The translations under genes and the position numbers were made by a program. A stretch of DNA of 64,000 nucleotides from Verrucomicrobiia bacterium (GTDB lineage Bacteria > Verrucomicrobiota > Verrucomicrobiia > Limisphaerales > JAEYXS01): the NCBI GenBank assembly GCA_036405135.1, contig DASWYF010000002.1, positions 310,001 to 374,000 of the forward strand. Reading direction: 5' to 3'. Shown in pieces: positions 1 through 7,839 of the stretch. Position 1 is the first letter of the stretch. Every line of letters starts with the position of its first letter. Under the pieces are notes generated by a model, which worked only from the letters and a program-made list of their open reading frames with translations, had not been told where the DNA came from and did not search any database.

Positions 1-1
1 C

Positions 2-301
2 GCGATTGAGGCTCCAGTTCAGCCAGATGTAGTCAAGACACCGGAAGAAAAGTCCAAGCAGCAGTTGGACCAAGGCTTCCTCGTGATCTGCTGGGATGAT
101 CCGGTGAACCTCATGGACTATGTGACGCACGTTTTTCAAAACGTTTTCGGCTGGGACCGGCAGAAAGCCGAACTCCATATGATGCAAGTGCATAAAGAGG
201 GCAAGAGTGTGTTGGTGCGGGAATCGTTCGAGAAGGCTGAGCACTACGTCCATCAGTTGCACAAGTATAGCCTGCAAGCCACCTTGGAGCCCGCCTCGTG
301 A
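2..301 (+). CDS. clpS: ATP-dependent Clp protease adaptor ClpS (5' partial)
   Basis: ClpS binds N-degron substrates (N-terminal Leu, Phe, Tyr, Trp) and hands them to the ClpAP/ClpCP protease in the cytoplasm. The reading frame is open to the left window edge, so the true start lies outside; the TTG at 65 is internal. The visible part has the ClpS core: the WDDPVN loop (the family's N-degron contact region), a helix, then MMQVHKEGKSV with the conserved His of the binding pocket, and a C-terminal strand ending in LEPAS. Its TGA overlaps the GTG start of the next gene (GTGA), so the two are translationally coupled. Aat, which makes N-degrons, is two genes downstream, which strongly supports the assignment. 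Confidence 0.93.
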   Translation, partial: AIEAPVQPDVVKTPEEKSKQQLDQGFLVICWDDPVNLMDYVTHVFQNVFGWDRQKAELHMMQVHKEGKSVLVRESFEKAEHYVHQLHKYSLQATLEPAS

Positions 302-789
302 AACTCCTCCGCCGTAGCGAAACGGAAGTCGTCTTCCACCTCGGTAAACGCGAGCATGACGCTTTCTGCAAACTCGTGGACCGCTATCCCATGGTACCCG
401 CAGATTTCTCGCCCCTGAGTCGTTTTGCCGATGCCGAAGATATCGGGGGCGATCAAAAACTTTTGGAAGAATCGCTCGCTGAATCGAAAGTGGAAGGCAA
501 GAAGGCGCTGCAAGCCATGCTCAATGACGGCAAGCATTTCCATGAGGTCAGCCGCGGCTGGAATCTGCACCTGACACCCGGTGAGGTGGACTGGCTATTG
601 CAGGTGTTCGGAGATATCCGCGTCGGTTGCTGGATGAAACTCGGCTGTCCTGATGAAATGAAGGGCAAGATGCCGGATCTCACGCAGGACAACATCGAAT
701 ACTACGTGGCGATGGATATGTGCGGACGCCTCCAGATGCTGTTGCTGCATAGCTTGCGCCCGACAGATTCGGACGAATCCAGCTTATGA
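298..789 (+). CDS. Conserved hypothetical protein between clpS and aat
   Basis: A 163-residue soluble protein of unknown function, with no signal peptide or membrane segment. It starts at a GTG overlapping the clpS stop and ends in an ATGA overlap with aat, so the three genes form a tight operon. It is rich in charged residues and mostly helical-looking, with a conserved-looking C-terminal half (GEVDWLLQVFGDIRVGCW, then YYVAMDMCGRLQMLLLHSL). In Actinobacteria clpS is followed by a DUF2017 protein of similar size; the position and length here are analogous, but I cannot verify homology from sequence alone. Context suggests a role in, or regulation of, N-degron recognition or ClpS delivery; that is inference. 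Confidence 0.8.
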   Translation: MKLLRRSETEVVFHLGKREHDAFCKLVDRYPMVPADFSPLSRFADAEDIGGDQKLLEESLAESKVEGKKALQAMLNDGKHFHEVSRGWNLHLTPGEVDWLLQVFGDIRVGCWMKLGCPDEMKGKMPDLTQDNIEYYVAMDMCGRLQMLLLHSLRPTDSDESSL

Positions 790-1508
790 GAGGTGTATTC
801 GGTCAGCGACAGGGAATTCTCCCGGTTTTGCTGACCGAACGATTGGAGTTCCCCGAACTGGACGATCAAGCTCGTGAACTCGGCCCTCCCGGATTGGTGG
901 CCTTAGGTGGAGATCTTTCCGTCGCCCGTCTGCTGCTGGCCTATCGGTCGGGCATCTTTCCGTGGAGTGTGGACCCCATCACCTGGTGGTCACCGCATCA
1001 GCGCGGAATCATCGAGTTCTCCCAATTCCATGTCGGCCAGACATTAAGGCGTGTGCTGAAGCAAAAGCCGTTTGAGATCACGATGAATCACGCTTTTCGT
1101 GATGTGGTTCAGAATTGTGCTTTGGCCCGATTGCAAGGGAACTGGATTTCTCCACATTTCGTTGAAGCCTATACGGCGCTTCATGAGGCGGGTTCCGCCC
1201 ATAGCGTTGAATGTTGGCAGGAGGGCAGGCTCGTGGGCGGTATCTATGGTGTGGCGACCGGCGGCACCTTCGCCGCAGAATCCATGTTCTATCGGGTAAG
1301 CAATGCTTCCAAGGTGGCCTTGGTCCATTTGGTGGAATTCTTGCAACAAAGGGGATTTATTCTTTTCGATATTCAGATGGTGACGCCGACCACGGCTGCC
1401 TTTGGTGGTTCAGAAATCAGCCGCAAAGAATACTTGGCGCGTTTGCAGGAAACCATTTCGTTGCCGGTTTCTTTTGAGGGAAACAGAGCAAAAAACGACA
1501 AGTCTTAG
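786..1508 (+). CDS. aat: Leucyl/phenylalanyl-tRNA--protein transferase
   Basis: Transfers Leu or Phe from aminoacyl-tRNA to proteins with N-terminal Arg or Lys, creating N-degrons read by ClpS. The 240-residue length is normal for the family. Diagnostic segments are visible: GGDLSVARLLLAYRSGIFPW near residues 40-60, then WWSPHQRG, a middle ECWQEGRLVGGIYGV block, AAESMFYRVSNASKVALV, and FDIQMVTPTTAAFGG near the C-terminus. The ATG overlaps the upstream stop (ATGA). Co-transcription with clpS puts the writer and the reader of the bacterial N-degron in one operon. The C-terminal 25 residues are less conserved and Lys/Asn rich. Confidence 0.95.
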   Translation: MRGVFGQRQGILPVLLTERLEFPELDDQARELGPPGLVALGGDLSVARLLLAYRSGIFPWSVDPITWWSPHQRGIIEFSQFHVGQTLRRVLKQKPFEITMNHAFRDVVQNCALARLQGNWISPHFVEAYTALHEAGSAHSVECWQEGRLVGGIYGVATGGTFAAESMFYRVSNASKVALVHLVEFLQQRGFILFDIQMVTPTTAAFGGSEISRKEYLARLQETISLPVSFEGNRAKNDKS

Positions 1509-1546
1509 GTGACAAATCGCCAAAACTAGACTATCTCACCCGCGCA

Positions 1547-2617
1547 ATGTCTTTCCGTGGAACACTGTTGATCGCAGGGGGAGTTTGGCTGGTGGCCATC
1601 ACCTTCCTGCACAATCACTTCAACCCGGATGCGCGTGTGCTGCCCGCTTGGGCAAAAGCGAAAAGTGTTTCGAACTCAGCTCAACAGAAACCCAAGGTCC
1701 GAGTGGGCTTTCTGCCGGTGACCTGTCATCTCACGTGCCCGGTCACGGATTTCATCAATAAAGAAACGGCGGGCGAGGGGTTGTTCCAGCCCGCGCGCTT
1801 CAATGGCTGGCCAGAATTGAAAGAAGCGTTCCTCGCGGGCGATACCAAGACCACGTTCATTCTCGCGCCTTTGGCCATGGCGTTGCGGGAGCAGGGGATT
1901 CCGCTGAAGATCGTTTATCTGGGGCATCGCGATGGCACGGCGATGATGGTGCATAAGGACTCCACCATCCGTAAGATTGAAGATCTCAAGGGCAAACGCG
2001 TGGCGGTACCGAACCGTTTCTCGAACCAATACCTGCTGCTCTTCAAGGCGCTGCGAGATCGCGGGCTGACTATCAATGACATCACGCTGATCGAACTGCC
2101 GCCGCCAGATATGCCAGCAGCACTTTATGCGGGCGCGGTGGACGCCATCACGTCGGGTGAGCCCTTCATGGGGCAGACGGAGCTGGATGGTTATGGGCGC
2201 ATCCTATACCTGACCAAGGATGTGTGGCCGAACTTCATCTCGTGCGTGCTCGCGGTGCGGGAAGACCTTATCCAGAACGACCGCGAGACGGTGCAGACGA
2301 TGGTGGAGGGTATCGCCAAGAGCGGCAAATGGATCGACCAGACAATGGATCACCGCATGCAGGCGTCACAATTCGTGGCCAAGAATTATTACAACCAAGA
2401 CCCGCGCCTGCTGGAGTTCGTGCTGAGCAAACCGCCGGACCGGGTGAAATACACGAATCTCGCGGTGATGCGAAATGAATTCGAGGAGATCGAGAAGCTG
2501 GGACTGGAAGCGGGCATTCTGAAGGGCAAGGCGCATTTCGAGGACTATGCCGATCCGTCATTCGTGCCGGATGACAACCAGGTGCAGCCTTACAAATTTG
2601 AAGCGACGAAGAAATGA
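1547..2617 (+). CDS. NitT/TauT-type ABC transporter substrate-binding protein
   Basis: Periplasmic or membrane-anchored solute-binding protein of the NMT1/SsuA/NrtA-like fold, 356 residues. The N-terminus (residues 5-21) is a hydrophobic signal or anchor helix. The mature domain starts around KVRVGFLPVT and shows family features such as EDLKGKRVAVPNRFSNQYLL and LYAGAVDAITSGEPFM. It is the first gene of a complete importer: the permease start overlaps its stop by 4 nt and the ATPase follows. The substrate cannot be read off; relatives carry nitrate, taurine, sulfonates, bicarbonate or pyrimidine precursors. A Cys-His-x-x-Cys cluster (C60, H61, C64) at the start of the binding fold is unusual and is discussed in the findings. 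Confidence 0.88.
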   Translation: MSFRGTLLIAGGVWLVAITFLHNHFNPDARVLPAWAKAKSVSNSAQQKPKVRVGFLPVTCHLTCPVTDFINKETAGEGLFQPARFNGWPELKEAFLAGDTKTTFILAPLAMALREQGIPLKIVYLGHRDGTAMMVHKDSTIRKIEDLKGKRVAVPNRFSNQYLLLFKALRDRGLTINDITLIELPPPDMPAALYAGAVDAITSGEPFMGQTELDGYGRILYLTKDVWPNFISCVLAVREDLIQNDRETVQTMVEGIAKSGKWIDQTMDHRMQASQFVAKNYYNQDPRLLEFVLSKPPDRVKYTNLAVMRNEFEEIEKLGLEAGILKGKAHFEDYADPSFVPDDNQVQPYKFEATKK

Positions 2618-3408
2618 GCGATCCCAAACCGAGCAAATCAGCTTCGCGCACGCAGTGGCAGACGTGGGTGCTGCCCGCCATCGTCATCAGCGTATTTCTT
2701 TTCATGTGGGATGCAGTGGTGCGGATGTCTGGCTCAGATATTTTTCCGCGTCCGCATGAAGTGCTGAAAGGATTCCGGCAACTGGCGGAGAATGGCGTGC
2801 TGCATAAATACATTGTGGCTTCCTTGTTTCGCGTGACGTGGGGGTTTGGGCTGGCGGTGCTGGTGGGCGTGCCGTTCGGTTTGTTCCTGGGCTGGTACGG
2901 CTGGGCCTATAAGGCGTTCAATCCCATGATCCAGATCTTCCGGCCAATCTCGCCGATCGCGTGGATTCCGGTGGCGATCTTGTGGTTCAAGGTCACAGAT
3001 TCAGCGCCCATCTTCCTGATCTTTCTCGCGAGCGTGTTTCCGATCACGGTGTCCGCCACGGCGGCGGTGCAGAACATGCAGCCTGTTTATCTGCGCGCGG
3101 CGCAGAACTTCGGGCTGACTCGGATGCAGTTGTTCAGCCGTGTGATCTTCCCGGCGGCGATGCCGCAGATCATCACGGGCATACGCATCGCGCTGGGCGT
3201 GGCGTGGCTGGTGGTGGTGGCGGCGGAGATGATCGCGGTGAACTCAGGCTTGGGCTACCTCATCATCGATGCACGCAATGCAGGCAAGCGTTATGATCTG
3301 GTGGTGGCTGGCATGGTGATGATCGGCGTCATCGGTTTGATCCTCGATGTGCTGGTGCGTCAGTTGGAGAAATTTGACGAAGTGAAATGGGGTTACGCGA
3401 ATCGATGA
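2614..3408 (+). CDS. NitT/TauT-type ABC transporter permease
   Basis: Inner-membrane permease of the SsuC/TauC/NrtB family, 264 residues with about six membrane segments. The first is at residues 17-36. The cytoplasmic coupling (EAA-type) loop is visible as LRAAQNFGLTRMQLFSRVIF followed by PAAMPQIITGIRIALG, as expected for this family. Its start overlaps the binding-protein stop and its stop overlaps the ATPase ATG (ATGA at 3405), so all three subunits are translationally coupled. It forms the translocation pore for whatever solute the upstream binding protein captures. Confidence 0.93.
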   Translation: MSDPKPSKSASRTQWQTWVLPAIVISVFLFMWDAVVRMSGSDIFPRPHEVLKGFRQLAENGVLHKYIVASLFRVTWGFGLAVLVGVPFGLFLGWYGWAYKAFNPMIQIFRPISPIAWIPVAILWFKVTDSAPIFLIFLASVFPITVSATAAVQNMQPVYLRAAQNFGLTRMQLFSRVIFPAAMPQIITGIRIALGVAWLVVVAAEMIAVNSGLGYLIIDARNAGKRYDLVVAGMVMIGVIGLILDVLVRQLEKFDEVKWGYANR

Positions 3409-4208
3409 GCACGACGAGTTCGGTCACCAGCAACACCGCCCAAGCACCCGTGGTCATCCAGGCCACCGATGTGTGGATGTCTTTTCCTGGGAAATCCAAC
3501 GGGGACAAGATTCACGTGCTGGAGCGCGTGAATCTGGAGGTGAGGGCAGGGGAGTTTGTATGCATCGTGGGGCCGTCTGGCTGCGGTAAATCGACCTTGC
3601 TGAACATCATCGGCGGCTTTCTTCAACAGAGCGCGGGTGAGGTGACGGTGGAGGGGCAACCCGTGAATGGGCCGAATCCTAAACGTATTTTCGTCTTTCA
3701 GGAGAACGGAGTTTTTCCGTGGCTCACGGTGAAGGAGAATGTGGAGTTCGGCCTGTTGCAAAAGCCAGCGGAGGAACGGGCGAAGACGGTGCAGCATTAC
3801 ATCGATATGGTGGGGCTGACGGGGTTTGAGGCAGCGTATCCACGTGAGCTTTCTGGTGGTATGCGGCAGCGCGTGGAGATCGCGCGGGCGCTCGCGGCGA
3901 ATCCGGACATCATCTACATGGATGAACCGTTCGGGGCGTTGGATTTCATCACGCGGCTCAAGATGCGTTCTGATCTCATCCGCATCTGGCAGGCGGAGAA
4001 GAAGACGATCCTGTTTGTGACGCACGACATCGAAGAAGCCGTGCAACTCTCGGATCGCGTGGTGGTGATGAGCCGTCGTCCGGCCACGGTGCAGACGGAG
4101 ATCAAGGTGGACTTGCCGCGTCCGCGTGACTTGGATTCACACGGTTACATCGAGCGGCGGGACGAGATCTTCAAGGCGATGGGGATGAGCGTGCGGATCG
4201 GGGCGTAA
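3405..4208 (+). CDS. NitT/TauT-type ABC transporter ATP-binding protein
   Basis: ATPase subunit of the importer, 267 residues from the ATG at 3405. I preferred that ATG to an in-frame TTG 18 nt upstream because it makes an ATGA overlap with the permease stop. All ABC motifs are present: Walker A GPSGCGKST, Q-loop VFQENGVFPWLTV, signature LSGGMRQRVEIARAL, Walker B IIYMDEPFGALD and the switch His in LFVTHDIEEAV. The ENGVFPW after the Q-loop and the SDRVVVMSRRP stretch are typical of the SsuB/TauB/NrtD group. The stop at 4208 is followed by the hairpin-rich repeat at 4215-4324. Confidence 0.94.
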   Translation: MSTTSSVTSNTAQAPVVIQATDVWMSFPGKSNGDKIHVLERVNLEVRAGEFVCIVGPSGCGKSTLLNIIGGFLQQSAGEVTVEGQPVNGPNPKRIFVFQENGVFPWLTVKENVEFGLLQKPAEERAKTVQHYIDMVGLTGFEAAYPRELSGGMRQRVEIARALAANPDIIYMDEPFGALDFITRLKMRSDLIRIWQAEKKTILFVTHDIEEAVQLSDRVVVMSRRPATVQTEIKVDLPRPRDLDSHGYIERRDEIFKAMGMSVRIGA

Positions 4209-4214
4209 GCATCT

Positions 4215-4324
4215 GGGGCGCGGGTCTGTGACCCGCAGCGGCTCCAAAAGCAAAGCATGCCCACTAAATATTTGATGGCTTCATTGGCGGAATCCACCTG
4301 CTGCGGCTCACAGAGCCGCGCCCC
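4215..4324. repeat. Paired inverted hairpin repeat (REPIN-like)
   Basis: The 110-nt interval between convergent genes has a nested fold. An outer 9-bp perfect stem (GGGGCGCGG at 4215-4223 with CCGCGCCCC at 4316-4324) encloses two small hairpins: GCGGGTC-TGT-GACCCGC at 4220-4236 and GCGGCTC-ACA-GAGCCGC at 4303-4319. The two hairpin units are diverged copies in opposite orientation, the layout of REP doublets. It may also end transcription from both sides, although neither side has a clear T-run. No transposase is nearby. Confidence 0.6.
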
Positions 4325-4339
4325 ACGGATTTCGCTCCG

Positions 4340-5377
4340 TTACTTGTGCTCTTGCGCGTAGTGCTTGGCGAGGATGTCTTCGCCGAAGTCGCCGTTGAAG
4401 TCGCGCCAGACGGCGTGGACGTGGTTGGCGTTGTTCTGTGTGTTGTCGTATTCGATGAGGAAGGTGGGGCCTTGGATGCGGTAGTAGTGGCCTTCATTCC
4501 GTTTCACGCTGCCCGCCCAGGCGAAGAGGATGCCGTTCAGGCCCGCCTTCTCGATCTGCGCCATCTCTTGTGCGGAGATCTCGGGACGGACGCGTTCCAC
4601 ATACATCTTGATCAGTTTGATGAGTTCGGCTTGCTGCTCTTTGCTGAGTTGTTCATAGCGCACGCCCACGGCATCCAGCGGTTTCACTTTTTTATCCGCC
4701 ATGGTGACGATGTCTTTCAGGGCGACATCCGTGTAGATGGCCTGCTTGCGCAAGGTGTCGTTGAGGGAGGTGACGATTTTGCGACCGAGGTCTTCCTCGA
4801 TGCCCATCACGCGGATGCCTTTGCGCTGGCCTTCGCGGACTTCACCCGGATTGGTGCCCATGAAGGACGGTGTGCCGGAGGCTTCCACGTCCTTGCCCAC
4901 AGTGAAGTTCTGCGAGAAATGGTGGCCTTCCACGCGCCAGCCCCAGACCTTGTCCGCAGCGGGAGTGCCGAAGATGGTGAAATGATACATCTCGGGGTCG
5001 CGACGCGGGGCGTTGTTCTCCATCTCATGCAGGATCTGTTCGAGACTCATGATGGAGAGGGCTTGGGCTTGACCGCGCTGGCTCATGCCGGAAGCGAACA
5101 GGGCCATGGCGAGATGGCGCTGGGCTTGCGTCATTTCCTTGAGGGGAAGCCCGTTGCGCGTCTTGGGGATGAAGTGCCAGTTGAGGCGTTCCTCATTTTT
5201 CAATTCATACTGCGCCTTGGCCTTTTGCTCGGGCGTGAGGGAGGCGAGCCAGTTATTAGCGGCCACGGTCATCTCATCGAGTCCGGCCTGAGCGTGAGGG
5301 GCAAAGAAAAGGGAACCTACGGCGACGGCGAGGGCCGAAACCAAAGACGACAGTTTCGCGGGCTTCAAAGTGGTCAT
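4340..5377 (-). CDS. DUF3500 family exported protein
   Basis: A 345-residue protein with an N-terminal signal peptide (hydrophobic SSLVSALAVAVGSLFFAP, cleavage likely after HAQA). The mature part matches the DUF3500 pattern as I know it: LTPEQKAKAQYEL, WHFIPKTRNGLPLKEMT, an ALFASGMSQRGQAQALSIM segment, then GTPAADKVWGWRVEGHHFS, and MGTNPGEVREGQRKGIRVM with a catalytic-looking HAVWRDFNGDFG end. The function of DUF3500 is not established; members are predicted to be secreted or periplasmic. I chose the ATG at 5377, since the longer reading frame adds 21 residues before the signal peptide and overlaps the upstream gene. The gene stands alone on the minus strand. Confidence 0.85.
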   Translation of the reverse strand: MTTLKPAKLSSLVSALAVAVGSLFFAPHAQAGLDEMTVAANNWLASLTPEQKAKAQYELKNEERLNWHFIPKTRNGLPLKEMTQAQRHLAMALFASGMSQRGQAQALSIMSLEQILHEMENNAPRRDPEMYHFTIFGTPAADKVWGWRVEGHHFSQNFTVGKDVEASGTPSFMGTNPGEVREGQRKGIRVMGIEEDLGRKIVTSLNDTLRKQAIYTDVALKDIVTMADKKVKPLDAVGVRYEQLSKEQQAELIKLIKMYVERVRPEISAQEMAQIEKAGLNGILFAWAGSVKRNEGHYYRIQGPTFLIEYDNTQNNANHVHAVWRDFNGDFGEDILAKHYAQEHK

Positions 5378-5436
5378 GCGGAGACGATTTGCGAGAATGG
5401 CGGCGGAGACAATCTTAATTTTGAGACAAAACCCAA

Positions 5437-6552
5437 TCACTTAAATTGAGAGCTGCTTGCGATCAAAACCTTTTGAGCGAGAAATCTCAGTAAATCGATA
5501 TCAAAACTGAGCAATTGGGCTTCTGGTGAGTTTGGCAAAAGCAGTTCGAGGCTGTCGTCTTTAGCTGAATGCTTCGTGTGGACTATTCGGCATCTAATGT
5601 CATATATGCGTTCCGCAACGTCATTGCGAATGTCTAATGTCTTGTTTTCGATGGGCAATTTGTGATCTGTAAGACCTTTTGTCTTTTTCTTAAAAAACTC
5701 CTGTGTGGTTTCATCACTTTCGATGAAAGCTCTCAGATCGTTGGCGTCAATGCATTCCAGTAGCGTGGCTTTAAGCATTGATCTTTCGTCTGTATGTCCA
5801 GAGCTGAGGATGTTTGATATTCTTGCTATATCGGTGTCGCGATCTGTACGGAATGAAGGATCTTTAAGGATCGACCGGATTCGTCTCCTAGACTCGGCTT
5901 GATAGCACACGGGAAAGTAAAACTCCAATACTTGATAAAATGCTAGAAATTGAACCAGAGGCAACCCGTTAGCCGTGCGAGCATAAAAATATAGTGATAA
6001 TGGGGCGGTGTCGTATTCGTGTTGTGGAAACTGGAGGGTTGTGCCTTCTTCAGGTGACTGTCTGCGTCGATTTCTATGCTTTCGTGTTTTAACGAGTGAC
6101 AGTGCGGAATCATACAAAGCATCAATTTGAAAAAACAAAGCGCCTGTGAATTTCTCCAAAAATGACAGAGCGTCATCATGATATTGTGTTTGGATACCTT
6201 CAATGGTGATAGTAACTCTTCGGTTAAACGCTCCGCATATTGCCAAGAATGACTCGGAAGCAGCATTGATTGTAGCTTTATATTGCTTGTTCCCATGGCT
6301 TCCGGTGATTACGAAGGGTTTTATTTTTCGGGTGATAGTGCCGTCTAACGCTTCTTGATGGTCGAGCAATTTGTGAAAGTTCCCTCCGGATCTTTGAGGT
6401 TGATAAACTAATCCAGCCTCCAAGATTTGTTGGTCAGCACGAAATATGGCTTCGTAATCACCGAGAAAGCTGTATTTTTCAAACTCGCATTTCGCCAGTT
6501 TTTTAAGACTCTCAAGACCCCAGAAGTAAACCGTTTTTTTTCTTTTCCACAT
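5437..6552 (-). CDS. HEPN-like protein, downstream part after frameshift
   Basis: A 371-codon reading frame that looks like the main body of a gene whose N-terminal part is in the overlapping frame at 6408-6725. The ATG at 6552 lies inside the upstream frame and has no ribosome binding site. The C-terminal region contains DIRCRIVHTKH, an R-x4-H motif (R320, H325) in a helical context, preceded by LPLVQFLAFYQVLEFYFP; this resembles HEPN-type nuclease domains found in defence proteins. The gene is visibly AT-richer than its neighbours, with many AAA, ATT and TTT codons, which suggests recent transfer. No partner toxin, antitoxin or nuclease gene is adjacent. The family assignment is tentative. 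Confidence 0.6.
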   Translation of the reverse strand: MWKRKKTVYFWGLESLKKLAKCEFEKYSFLGDYEAIFRADQQILEAGLVYQPQRSGGNFHKLLDHQEALDGTITRKIKPFVITGSHGNKQYKATINAASESFLAICGAFNRRVTITIEGIQTQYHDDALSFLEKFTGALFFQIDALYDSALSLVKTRKHRNRRRQSPEEGTTLQFPQHEYDTAPLSLYFYARTANGLPLVQFLAFYQVLEFYFPVCYQAESRRRIRSILKDPSFRTDRDTDIARISNILSSGHTDERSMLKATLLECIDANDLRAFIESDETTQEFFKKKTKGLTDHKLPIENKTLDIRNDVAERIYDIRCRIVHTKHSAKDDSLELLLPNSPEAQLLSFDIDLLRFLAQKVLIASSSQFK

Positions 6553-6725
6553 GGGAATTTGATTATTAAGAGATCGGGTTCTGATTCACCTATCGCATGT
6601 GTCTCAGAACAATCGAGATTTGCTGCTTTACAGCGCGGGATGAGTATGGATTTGAGGTTTTTGACTTCCTCGTTGTTAGCCGCATCTTGTGCATCACCGG
6701 CGTCTTCGAAGGGAAATGTGCTCAT
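6408..6725 (-). CDS. HEPN-like protein, upstream part before frameshift
   Basis: The N-terminal reading frame of the split gene, 105 codons from the ATG at 6725; an in-frame TTG at 6773 would overlap the dipeptidase stop and is less likely. It reads through ESEPDLLIIKFPCGKEKK, then a run of eight A residues (minus strand), after which it continues for about 42 codons of low-complexity sequence to a stop. A -1 shift at the A-run would join it to YFWGLESLKKLAKCEFEKY of the other frame and give one protein of about 429 residues. Whether the shift is a mutation, an assembly error or programmed is open. It starts 35 nt after the dipeptidase stop on the same strand. Confidence 0.55.
   Translation of the reverse strand: MSTFPFEDAGDAQDAANNEEVKNLKSILIPRCKAANLDCSETHAIGESEPDLLIIKFPCGKEKKRFTSGVLRVLKNWRNASLKNTAFSVITKPYFVLTNKSWRLD
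6534..6541 (-). other. A-run slippery site at the frame change
   Basis: On the minus strand the sequence reads GGA AAA GAA AAA AAA CGG in the upstream frame. This contains A AAA AAA, the classic -1 slippery heptamer, positioned so that a -1 slip enters the downstream HEPN-like frame directly (KEKK then TVYFWG). An 8-base A-run is also a typical site for indel mutation or sequencing error. I do not see an obvious strong stem-loop just downstream, which weighs against efficient programmed slippage. Confidence 0.5.
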
Positions 6726-6760
6726 CCTTAATCGCTTTTTTTTATAATATCCCAGATGTT

Positions 6761-7837
6761 TTACGATTTCCAAGCTCTCTTCAAAAAGAGTAGAAAATTC
6801 CCATGCATGATCTTCGCGATGTCCTCTTCCGAATAACCGCGCGCACGGAATAAATCCGGCACCTTTTGCAGGTCGGCGATGGTGTCGAGATCGCCGGGGC
6901 TTTGTTCCTTGCCGAAGCCGCCGTCGAGGTCGGTGCCGATGCCGATGTGATTCACATTGCCCGCGAGCTGGCAGATGTGGTCAAGGTGATCGACCATGTG
7001 TTTCAAACTGACCCCAGAAGATTGCGGCGTGGTCTTTTGACGGATCCAGCCGGGGACCATCATCCAGGCATCGAGCGGGCCACCTAGGACGCCGCCGCGT
7101 TTGATGAGCTCTTTGATCTGTTCATCGGCGAACTGGCGATTGTGATTCACGAGGGCACGGCAGTTCTGGTGACTGGCCCAGACGGGGCCTTCCCATATAC
7201 TCATGGCTTCCCAGAAGCTGTCATCACAGAGATGCGTGGCATCGAGAATGAGCTTGAGGCGCATCATCTCTTTCAGAAGGTCGCGACCTTTCTGGCCGAG
7301 GCCGCCGGTGTCATCGGTGCCGTGCGCGTAGGTGCCGGGACCGTAGTGAGCGGGGCCGAGGGCGCGCAGGCCTTGCGCGTAAGATTTCTCCAGATAATCC
7401 AGCTTCACGATGGAGTCCGCGCCTTCGAGGGAGAGGATGTAGCCAATGGGCTTCTTGGTGTTCTCGATGGTGTCGTCGTTCCACAGGGCGAGGTGCTTTT
7501 CCATCGCATCGAGATTGGTGATGGCGATCATCTCGCCGCAGTCTTCCATCATGCGATACCACGCGAGCTGGCCTTGCGTCTGCGCCCAGGCTTGCTCGGG
7601 TGAACGCCAGCCGCCGAGGGGATGCGTAGGCTTCGCGTAACGCGCGATCTGCGTGGCGACGACGAGGCCGATGTTGCCCTTGCGCAACTCCGGCAGGCAC
7701 ACGGTGCCAAGGCCGCGATCGGGTTTATCGGTGAGACCTTTTTCGCGTTCGCGGATCTCGGAGATGGGGCGCGTGTAATCGCGATTCCATTCCAGCGCGT
7801 TCATGCTGAGGTCGAGGTGGGCATCAAAAATGAACAT
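6761..7837 (-). CDS. Membrane dipeptidase family (peptidase M19)
   Basis: Zinc-dependent dipeptidase of the renal-dipeptidase fold, 358 residues, cytoplasmic (no signal peptide). Metal-ligand motifs appear in order: FDAHLDLSMN at the N-terminus (HxD), LEGADSI (the bridging Glu), DATHLCDDSFWEAM, WASHQNCRALVNHNR (His ligands) and IGIGTDLDGGFG with the final Asp. Bacterial members hydrolyse dipeptides, some with D-residues. The ATG at 7837 lies 2 nt after the stop of the GntP-type permease, so the two genes are one operon and the permease may supply the substrate or a breakdown product; that link is inference. Confidence 0.92.
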   Translation of the reverse strand: MFIFDAHLDLSMNALEWNRDYTRPISEIREREKGLTDKPDRGLGTVCLPELRKGNIGLVVATQIARYAKPTHPLGGWRSPEQAWAQTQGQLAWYRMMEDCGEMIAITNLDAMEKHLALWNDDTIENTKKPIGYILSLEGADSIVKLDYLEKSYAQGLRALGPAHYGPGTYAHGTDDTGGLGQKGRDLLKEMMRLKLILDATHLCDDSFWEAMSIWEGPVWASHQNCRALVNHNRQFADEQIKELIKRGGVLGGPLDAWMMVPGWIRQKTTPQSSGVSLKHMVDHLDHICQLAGNVNHIGIGTDLDGGFGKEQSPGDLDTIADLQKVPDLFRARGYSEEDIAKIMHGNFLLFLKRAWKS

Positions 7838-7839
7838 AG

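Noticed and set aside
4346..5449. 367-codon plus-strand reading frame opposite the DUF3500 gene
   Set aside because: It is the antisense shadow of a well-supported gene; no motif or start signal, and its product is a mirrored low-complexity sequence.
6773..6775. TTG start for the upstream HEPN-like frame
   Set aside because: It would overlap the dipeptidase stop codon region; the ATG at 6725 is simpler.
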